A stretch of DNA of 11,287 nt from JAUWKC01 sp035529895 (GTDB lineage: Bacteria > Planctomycetota > Phycisphaerae > Sedimentisphaerales > Anaerobacaceae): contig DATKVV010000071.1 in the NCBI GenBank assembly GCA_035529895.1, forward strand, positions 1 to 11,287, read 5' to 3'. The translations under genes were made by a program, and so were the position numbers. The notes beneath the pieces are model-generated. The model ran no database searches. It saw only the letters and a list, made by a program, of their open reading frames with translations, and was not told the origin of the DNA. Position 1 is the first letter of the stretch; every line of letters starts with the position of its first letter. Below, piece by piece: positions 6,835 to 11,287 of the stretch.

Positions 6835-7659
6835 ATGGGACAGATAAGGGCGATAGTGCTGCGGGCGGCGGGGATAAACTGCGATGTGGAGACCGAATAT
6901 GCGCTTGAACTGGCGGGGGCGGAAGCGGAACGGGTGCATATAAACCGGGTGATTGAGGACAAGGGTCTGCTGGATAAATACCAGATAATGGTGATACCGG
7001 GGGGCTTTAGCTACGGCGATGATGTGGCGGCGGGCAAGATTTTGGCCAATCAAATCATTCATCATCTTTCCGAGCCAATCCGAAAGTTTATTGACGACGG
7101 CAAACTGGTGTTGGGCATCTGCAACGGTTTTCAGGTTCTGGTGAAGGCCGGGATTCTGCCGGGGGACGGGTCAACCGGCGGGCCGGGGGATGTCACCATT
7201 ACGTATAATGACAGCGGCAAGTTCGAGGACAGGTGGGTGTACCTTGCGCCCCAGACGCAAAGGTGCGTTTTTATTGAGGCGGGACGACGGATTTATCTGC
7301 CGGTGGCGCATGCGGAGGGCAAAGTTGTTACGAAGGACGAGGCGACGCTTGAAAGGTTGAAGGCCGAGGGACATATCGCGTTCAAGTATGTGGATAAAGA
7401 CGGCAGGGAGGGGGGCTATCCTGTCAATCCGAACGGGTCAATGGGTTCGGTAGCCGGTCTGACGGACGCTACCGGGCGGGTGCTGGGGCTTATGCCGCAT
7501 CCGGAAAGGTACGTCCGGCGGACTCAGCATCCGCACTGGACCCGCCTGAAAGACAACGCCGACAGTGACGGAATGACCATCTTCAACAACGCAGTCAGAT
7601 ACATAAAAGAAAACTTTTCACTTCAAGAACGGCCTGAGTGTGCCCAATCTGCGATGTAG
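6835..7659 (+). CDS. purQ: Phosphoribosylformylglycinamidine synthase glutaminase subunit PurQ
   Basis: PurQ is the class I glutamine amidotransferase that releases ammonia from glutamine and passes it to PurL. The 274-aa product begins IRAIVLRAAGINCDVET, has IPGGFSYGDDVAAGKI (54-69), the nucleophile elbow LGICNGFQVL with Cys96, and the PHPER motif (221-225) giving His222 and Glu224. The full triad is therefore present. It is longer than B. subtilis PurQ (about 227 aa), with extra sequence between the Cys and His parts and a short C-terminal tail. ATG 6835 is preceded by AAAGG at 6824-6828 (6-nt spacing). It should form a complex with the purL product, although 1.2 kb of unrelated sequence lies between the two genes. 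Transcription may read through from tyrA-purL or come from an unseen promoter in the repeat region. Confidence 0.95.
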   Translation: MGQIRAIVLRAAGINCDVETEYALELAGAEAERVHINRVIEDKGLLDKYQIMVIPGGFSYGDDVAAGKILANQIIHHLSEPIRKFIDDGKLVLGICNGFQVLVKAGILPGDGSTGGPGDVTITYNDSGKFEDRWVYLAPQTQRCVFIEAGRRIYLPVAHAEGKVVTKDEATLERLKAEGHIAFKYVDKDGREGGYPVNPNGSMGSVAGLTDATGRVLGLMPHPERYVRRTQHPHWTRLKDNADSDGMTIFNNAVRYIKENFSLQERPECAQSAM

Positions 7660-7763
7660 GCGGCGATTGGACGTGGGGGGAGGACCCTGGCTCTCTGCTT
7701 ATGCGGCAACTGCCCGAGAGGTACTCAACTCGTACGGTTTTCGCAGTAGCCTGGGAGAGTTGC

Positions 7764-8981
7764 TTAAATTATTACGCCTGCGATGGTTGCCGTCATAAAT
7801 GCGGCCAGTGAGCCGGCGACCATCGCGCGCAGGCCGAGCCTCGCCAAATCCCTTCTGCGAGTGGGGACAAGGGTGCTGTAGCCGCCGATCTGGATGGCGA
7901 TTGAGCCGAAATTGGCGAAGCCGCAGAGGGCATAGGTGGCGATGACGAAAGACCTCGGCGAGATTGCATCCTTGAACTTGACAAGGTCGAGGTAGGCAAG
8001 GAATTCGTTTAGTATGGTTTTTTTGCCCAGGAGCATCCCGACGGTGGTTGCGTCCTTCCATTCGACGCCCATGACCCAGGCGAGGGGGGCGCAGCACCAG
8101 CCGAGTATGCGCTCGAGGGTAAGGGGTTCCTCGGCGAGCCTGGGCAGCAGTGAGAGCAGCCAGTTGAGCAGGGCGACGAAGGCGATGAAACAGATCAGGA
8201 CGGCGGCGACGTTCAGGGCGAGCTTTGCGCCTTCGGTCGCGCCGCGGCAGGCAGCATCGAGGACGTTGGCGTCCTCTTTCGGGATTTGAACTTTTACGAC
8301 GCCCTTGGTAAGCGACTCTTCGGCTTCGGGAATCATGATTTTGGCGATGACCAGCGCCGCGGGTGCGGAGATTATGGAGGCGGTAAGCAGGTGCCCGGCG
8401 TCGGCGCCGAAGCTGGCGTAGGTGGCCAGCAGGGCGCCGGAGATGGTGGCCATGCCGCCGGTCATCATTGCCATAAGCTCGGAGCGCGTCATTGTTTTCA
8501 TGTACGGTTTTATGACAAGGGGGGCTTCGGCCATTCCGAGAAAGACGTTGGCAGCGGTGGCGAGGGACTCGGAGCCGGAGACGTCCATGACATAGACCAT
8601 CACTTTAGCCATGAACTCGACAACCTTCTGAAGTACGCCGAGGTAAAACAGAACGGCCATCAGGGACGATACGAAGACTATCGTGGGCAATACCGAAAAG
8701 GCAAAGACGGCGGGCATAGACTCGGAGCCGAAAACCAATTGCCTGCCGAAGACAAACTCCGCGCCCTGATGCGAGAAGCCCACGACCTGTGTGATGAGTG
8801 AGCGAGCGTAAGAGAATACGAGTTGGCCGGTGGAGGTGCGGAGGATGACAAGGGCCAGAATGAATTGCAGGGCGATGCCGCTTAGAATCAGGCGGAAGTT
8901 CATGCGTTTGCGGTCGGCAGAGAGTAGCCACGCCAGCAATGCCATTACGACAAGCCCAAGCAGACTGATAATGCGTTCCAT
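7764..8981 (-). CDS. Concentrative nucleoside transporter, CNT/NupC family
   Basis: This 405-aa inner-membrane protein should import nucleosides with Na+ (or H+). An N-terminal set of hydrophobic helices is followed by the CNT signature region SGSESLATAANVFLGMAEAP (135-154), GGMATISGALLATYASFGAD (175-194), GKKTILNEFLAY (319-330) and ALCGFANFGSIAIQIGG (351-367). By comparison with the Vibrio cholerae CNT structure, as I recall it, the ribose-contacting Glu326, Asn357 and Ser360 and the Na+-ligand Asn145 are kept. The base-contacting GQTE is GMAE here. ATG 8981 has an excellent AAGGAG (8990-8995) 8 nt upstream. It converges on purQ with 104 nt between the stops. A salvage role beside de novo purine genes is plausible, but no shared regulation is visible. 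Confidence 0.93.
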   Translation of the reverse strand: MERIISLLGLVVMALLAWLLSADRKRMNFRLILSGIALQFILALVILRTSTGQLVFSYARSLITQVVGFSHQGAEFVFGRQLVFGSESMPAVFAFSVLPTIVFVSSLMAVLFYLGVLQKVVEFMAKVMVYVMDVSGSESLATAANVFLGMAEAPLVIKPYMKTMTRSELMAMMTGGMATISGALLATYASFGADAGHLLTASIISAPAALVIAKIMIPEAEESLTKGVVKVQIPKEDANVLDAACRGATEGAKLALNVAAVLICFIAFVALLNWLLSLLPRLAEEPLTLERILGWCCAPLAWVMGVEWKDATTVGMLLGKKTILNEFLAYLDLVKFKDAISPRSFVIATYALCGFANFGSIAIQIGGYSTLVPTRRRDLARLGLRAMVAGSLAAFMTATIAGVII

Positions 8982-8989
8982 AATGCAAA

Positions 8990-8995
8990 CTCCTT
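8990..8995 (-). promoter_or_regulatory. Ribosome binding site of the CNT transporter gene
   Basis: On the minus strand AAGGAG stands 8 nt before the ATG at 8981-8979. It fixes that start and is the strongest Shine-Dalgarno in the window. Confidence 0.75.
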
Positions 8996-9038
8996 TTCCG
9001 TTCTGTTTTATCCTGTGCGGGCGCCGTCGGCTTCAAGT

Positions 9039-9051
9039 CCGCCTGAGGCGG
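9039..9051. repeat. CCGCC-TGA-GGCGG mini-hairpin upstream of the transporter gene
   Basis: A perfect 5-bp GC stem with a 3-nt loop lies about 60 nt upstream of the transporter start. A close relative (TCCGCC-GGA-GGCGGA) occurs at 11128-11142. The shared core points to a dispersed mini-palindrome rather than a gene-specific regulator. Confidence 0.5.
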
Positions 9052-9274
9052 TCCTGGTTATTGCAGCTGAGATAATACTTTCTTCCATTTTTCCCATTCA
9101 CAATAAGTAGAATTTACGCATTGGCTTATCCGGACAAAACAAGCGCAACCACAGGTTTTTGAATTCGGTTGGATGCGGTCCGCCGACCAGGCGGGGTCGA
9201 TGGTGTAAGGCTTGGACGGTTCGTGTGCGTTTGGCATAAAACGTTTTTCCGTGAACCTGCTTGCCTGCTGTTGA

Positions 9275-9466
9275 TTTTGAGAATCTGACGGCAAAGCCGC
9301 CGTTCGCCTCCATTGCGATTCTCAGTCACTCTGTTGTCTTAACTGCGAACTCTTCAACGGTTATTTCCCTTCCATCGGTGCTGTCTCTGTACAATTCAAC
9401 AGGATACCTTCCCGGTTTGAGAAACTCAAGAGGCACAGCGCTGACGAGGAAAAAAACTGGTGAGAA
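9275..9466 (-). pseudogene. Remnant of a glycosidase C-terminal domain (GH97-like), with in-frame stop
   Basis: On the minus strand a segment open from just after TGA 9469-9467 reads VPLEFLKPGRYPVELYRDST, then ITVEEFAVKTTE, a TGA stop (9328-9326), and continues in the same frame as LRIAMEANGGFAVRFSK. The combined pattern (PL.FL..G.Y..E.YRD, then the T-strand, then GGFA(V/I)RF near the end) matches the C-terminal beta-sandwich of GH97 alpha-glucosidase/galactosidase-type proteins. The catalytic barrel is missing. Upstream sequence on this strand has further stops and no recognisable similarity. The in-frame TGA and the loss of more than 80 percent of the expected protein make it a decayed gene. 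The family call is from pattern memory and should be taken as probable only. Confidence 0.5.
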
Positions 9467-9469
9467 TCA

Positions 9470-9822
9470 AACGTGTTGGCTTATGTATCGACGTGATCAT
9501 AATTACTATAAGAAAAAGGTTTTCGAATCTCAGACGACTGAGTAAAACTATTGACCTTTGAATACTAAATGCAACGTTCCGGTACAAACAAGGTAAAGTT
9601 GTCATTCCCCCGAAACTTGTGCCAGCGAATGTAGGAAGGGGGAATCCAGCCGGCTCCTAAGGCTTCCACAATTATAGAGCCGCGACAGCCTGGCTTTCTG
9701 CCAACAAACGTCACGTGCCCCCACCATTTATGCCTGGTCCTTGCAAACTGCGATGGCGGGCCTTATTATTGTGCAACAGCAGGCCGCCGACCCTTCTTGT
9801 AACTCGTATTTCCCAGATAAAG
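9470..9822. other. Non-coding stretch without a recognisable gene
   Basis: Apart from the palindromic repeat at 9601-9649 I find no supported gene, RNA or regulatory element here. The short plus-strand frame ending at 9545 is low in conserved motifs and runs antisense to the glycosidase remnant. The segment is probably decayed or repeat-derived DNA. Confidence 0.5.
9601..9649. repeat. Second copy of the ATTCCC...GGGAAT palindromic repeat family
   Basis: GTCATTCCCCC (9601-9611) is followed, after 26 nt, by GGGGGAATCCAG (9638-9649); ATTCCCCC and GGGGGAAT pair perfectly. Read on the minus strand it is TGGATTCCCCC...GGGGGAATGAC, the same outer sequence as at 6761-6794. The two copies differ inside the stem and in loop length, with the stem pairing kept. 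Confidence 0.6.
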
Positions 9823-9852
9823 TTGTGTAAATAAGTTAAATTTTGTTAGAAT
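9823..9852 (+). promoter_or_regulatory. Likely promoter for the methyltransferase gene pair
   Basis: TTGTGT (9823-9828) and TAGAAT (9847-9852) are separated by 18 nt in a locally AT-rich stretch. This would give a leader of roughly 140 nt before the GTG at 10002. The leader holds a short CTGATAATCAG palindrome (near 9890-9900), but no riboswitch fold that I recognise. Confidence 0.4.
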
Positions 9853-9986
9853 AGGGCCTATGGAAGGCATCCAAGCAGGTTTTGCTGTTCTGATAATCAG
9901 TTTTAACCGAAAGTTGAGCCGATAAAAGAAGATTTTTATATTGTCGTGGAATTGGAAGGCTCGGTGCGCAGCCTGGCTTTTAATAT

Positions 9987-9993
9987 GGGAGGT
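9987..9993 (+). promoter_or_regulatory. Ribosome binding site of the methyltransferase gene
   Basis: GGGAGGT lies 8 nt before GTG 10002 and supports that start over any later ATG. Confidence 0.65.
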
Positions 9994-10001
9994 CTCGAAT
10001 T

Positions 10002-10700
10002 GTGTTATCTCCGATTCGCAAAGTACTCAAAAAATTTCATCCAGAAGGCATACCATGGCCGGGTACTGCATTCTATAATGCAGTGAGCAGAACAAATATC
10101 TTTCAACGCCATTATGAATTAATCAGCCGAGACATCCTGACCTATTGCTCAGAAGGTCGTGTTTTGGATATCGGAACGGGACCTGGATGGCTCTTGAAAG
10201 AGTTGTATCAGGTGTCCCCAAAATTTGAAATAACCGGCCTGGATATTTCGGCCTCCATGGTTGCCAGAGCACGAAAGAACATTAAACAGGCCGGGCTTAG
10301 TGACGTCATTAACATCGAGCAAGGGCAAGCCGATAGCATGCCATTTGCCGATTCTACCTTCGACATCGTAGTCAGTACGGGGTCTATCCATCACTGGAAA
10401 GACCCTACGGCCGGACTGAATGAGGTCTATCGGGTACTAAGGCATGGCGGATTTGCTTTAATATATGACTTGGTAAGTGATACGCCGAAATCCATTATGA
10501 AAACGGCCTCTCAAGAGTTCGGAAGATTGAAGATATTTCTTTTGTGGCTGCATGCTTTTGATGAACCTTTCTACAGTCATAAAGAATTGCACTTACTTGC
10601 CTGTCCCAGCCTCTTCAAAGAAGGGCAAACTCAATTTGTAGGTGTGACGTGCTGCTTGATTCTTCGCAAGCAGCCTTCTAATTCAGTCAAGAGTCGGTAA
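10002..10700 (+). CDS. Class I SAM-dependent methyltransferase (Methyltransf_11/25 type)
   Basis: The product (232 aa) is a Rossmann-like methyltransferase that should transfer a methyl group from S-adenosylmethionine to an unknown small molecule. Motif I is VLDIGTGPG (54-62), and the acidic end of strand 2 is TGLDISASMVARA (78-90). ADSMPFADSTFDIVVS (110-125) covers motif II, and SIHHWKDP with NEVYRVLRHGGFALIYD (140-156) covers the motif III region and the G-G turn. The N-terminal roughly 45 residues carry PEGIPWPGTAFYN and probably cap the substrate site. The short C-terminal part is Lys/Ser-rich at its end. It is followed 6 nt later by a small membrane protein gene. Such pairs of soluble and membrane methyltransferases are seen elsewhere, but no pathway can be inferred from this neighbourhood. 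Confidence 0.88.
   Translation: MLSPIRKVLKKFHPEGIPWPGTAFYNAVSRTNIFQRHYELISRDILTYCSEGRVLDIGTGPGWLLKELYQVSPKFEITGLDISASMVARARKNIKQAGLSDVINIEQGQADSMPFADSTFDIVVSTGSIHHWKDPTAGLNEVYRVLRHGGFALIYDLVSDTPKSIMKTASQEFGRLKIFLLWLHAFDEPFYSHKELHLLACPSLFKEGQTQFVGVTCCLILRKQPSNSVKSR
10651..10674 (+). other. Perfect stem-loop inside the 3' end of the methyltransferase gene
   Basis: GCTGCTTG (10651-10658) and CAAGCAGC (10667-10674) form a perfect 8-bp stem with the loop ATTCTTCG. It lies about 25 nt before the stop codon. There is only a weak T-rich tail (CTTCTAATTC), so it could be an inefficient terminator, a 3' RNA-stability element, or chance. Confidence 0.4.
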
Positions 10701-10706
10701 TACAGT

Positions 10707-10952
10707 ATGATGAGAAAAACGAGTATTCGTGATATGGCCGGGGCCGGCCCATTAGGTTTTGGGCTATGCGTTTTGGTTTTTATAACTTCTTGGGGAATCG
10801 ACAAGGTTGCAGGAATTGCTCCCCTTTACGGAAACAAAGTATTGCATAAGATTTTAGCAGGTGTTCTTTTGTGTGCTGCGGGGACAATATTTTGTGCGGC
10901 TTTTCGTGCTATGCCGGCCCGTTTGAAATTGGGTTTGATACCTATGGCATAA
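10707..10952 (+). pseudogene. Truncated small membrane protein, perhaps ICMT/PEMT-like methyltransferase N-terminus
   Basis: The 81-residue frame starts at ATG 10707 (a second ATG follows at once). It has two hydrophobic segments, about residues 14-34 (PLGFGLCVLVFITSWGID region) and 47-67 (HKILAGVLLCAAGTIFCAAF region). This layout resembles the first two helices of isoprenylcysteine carboxyl methyltransferase-like proteins, whose catalytic helices and RHPxY motif would come next. Instead, the last nine residues (LKLGLIPMA) are encoded by an AAATTGGGTTTG repeat unit, and the stop TAA overlaps the next unit at 10951. I infer that a repeat cluster replaced the 3' part of a longer gene. It may still be translated together with the upstream methyltransferase. 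The ICMT-like assignment is tentative. Confidence 0.4.
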
Positions 10953-11161
10953 ATTGGGTTTGTTTTGCCGGAGGGTGAAGTCGTGGTTCATTTTCATAAT
11001 CCTTTGTGGGAACTAAGTTTGCGTTCATATTCGGTAGAAGCAAATTGGGTTTGTTTTGGGTTTGTTTTCGCGGCACATTTTTGGCGGTTTCATTTTCATA
11101 ATCCTTTGTGGAATAAAGGGTTTTGAATCCGCCGGAGGCGGACAAGATTGGGTTTGTTTTG
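10926..11161. repeat. Cluster of dispersed AAATTGGGTTTG repeats
   Basis: AAATTGGGTTTG occurs at 10926-10937. The longer AAATTGGGTTTGTTTTG occurs at 10951-10967 and 11042-11058, with a variant AGATTGGGTTTGTTTTG at 11145-11161. A second word of 23 nt (beginning TTCATTTTCATAATCC and ending TTTGTGG) is exact at 10987-11009 and 11089-11111, 102 nt apart. The units alternate, so the region looks like a composite of a larger duplicated module rather than a simple tandem array. The minus strand has open frames rich in Lys, Gln, Thr, Asn and Pro (KQTQ, KTNPI), which I regard as repeat translation and not genes. Confidence 0.8.
11128..11142. repeat. TCCGCC-GGA-GGCGGA mini-hairpin
   Basis: A perfect 6-bp stem with a 3-nt loop sits between two AAATTGGG-type units. 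It shares its core with the element at 9039-9051. Confidence 0.5.
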
Positions 11162-11219
11162 CATAAAAGGGCTGATTTGTAGAGGATTCTCGACAGGTGT
11201 AGAAGGCTCTGGCCCGTAT

Positions 11220-11287
11220 CCCGCCAAAAGGACGGCGGGCAAGCCCGCCAAAAGGACCCGCCAAACAAACGGCGGGCAAGCGGCGGG
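11220..11287. repeat. GC-rich tandem hairpin units at the right edge
   Basis: The unit CCCGCCAAAAGGAC recurs at 11220-11233 and 11244-11257. A variant with CCCGCCAAACAAACGGCGGG starts at 11257. Each CCCGCC can pair with a following GGCGGG (for example 11220-11225 with 11234-11239), so successive hairpins with alternative pairings are possible. The array continues to the window end, so its full length is unknown. There is no Cas gene, and the units are too short and uneven for a CRISPR array. Confidence 0.7.

Noticed and set aside
7706..7763. Possible hairpin GCAACT...AGTTGC between purQ and the transporter gene
   Set aside because: The outer stem is 6 bp around a 46-nt loop with bulged inner pairing and no T-tract; too weak to call a terminator or an RNA gene.
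8286..8801. Gly/His-rich plus-strand frame antisense to the transporter gene
   Set aside because: Its composition is typical of the complement of a hydrophobic membrane-protein gene, and there is no ribosome site or conserved motif.
9058..9294. Minus-strand frame of 78 codons, Cys-containing, in the gap after the transporter gene
   Set aside because: Overlaps the glycosidase remnant in another frame, shows no family pattern and no ribosome site.
10942..11279. Minus-strand frames with KQTQ/KTNPI-like words at the right edge
   Set aside because: The peptides are direct translations of the repeat words; repeated sequence with no independent coding signal.
11220..11287. CRISPR array at the right edge
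   Set aside because: Units are about 24 nt or less, uneven, self-complementary and lack unique spacers of constant length; no Cas gene nearby.

Overview
The window looks like chromosomal DNA of a moderately GC-rich bacterium, most likely a planctomycete of the Phycisphaerae/Sedimentisphaerales type. This assignment is an inference. It rests on a purine pathway built as a long PurL with a PurS-like N-terminus plus a separate PurQ, GTG starts, and a right-edge cluster of AAATTGGGTTTGTTTTG-type repeats of a style I associate with that group. No 16S rRNA or other decisive marker is present.

Layout. Positions 1-559 are a small gene graveyard: the start of a coiled-coil reading frame leaving the window on the left (-), a probable C-terminal remnant of a type I signal peptidase (+), and the C-terminal half of a diamine/spermidine-type GNAT acetyltransferase (-). 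The GNAT half lies in frame directly behind the stop codon of accA (560-1636, -). A divergent promoter region (about 1640-1889) follows. Rightward from it run tyrA (prephenate/arogenate dehydrogenase) and purL, overlapping by 4 nt. A more AT-rich cargo block (5654-6834) holds a Tat-signal/lipobox aldo-keto reductase-like protein and repeat debris, and separates purL from purQ (6835-7659). A nucleoside transporter of the CNT/NupC family (7764-8981, -) converges on purQ.

Positions 8982-10001 hold no intact gene: a short hairpin, the wreck of a GH97-like glycosidase C-terminus with an in-frame stop, and a second copy of an ATTCCC/GGGAAT palindromic repeat. From a likely promoter near 9850, a class I SAM-dependent methyltransferase (10002-10700) is followed at 6 nt by a short membrane protein (10707-10952). 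The end of that protein is made of repeat sequence, so it is probably a truncated isoprenylcysteine-methyltransferase-like protein. The last 340 bases are dispersed repeats and GC-rich hairpin units.

Together: tyrA, purL and purQ are housekeeping biosynthesis. PurL (FGAM synthase with PurS-like domain) needs ammonia from PurQ, so the two products form one enzyme although their genes are split by inserted DNA. The CNT transporter would supply nucleosides for salvage. accA supplies one half of the acetyl-CoA carboxylase carboxyltransferase. I see no CRISPR array, phage module, toxin-antitoxin pair or clear new defence system. The points of interest are gene decay at repeat boundaries, the insertion inside the purine genes, and catalytic or ligand-site substitutions in the AKR-like, PurL and CNT proteins.
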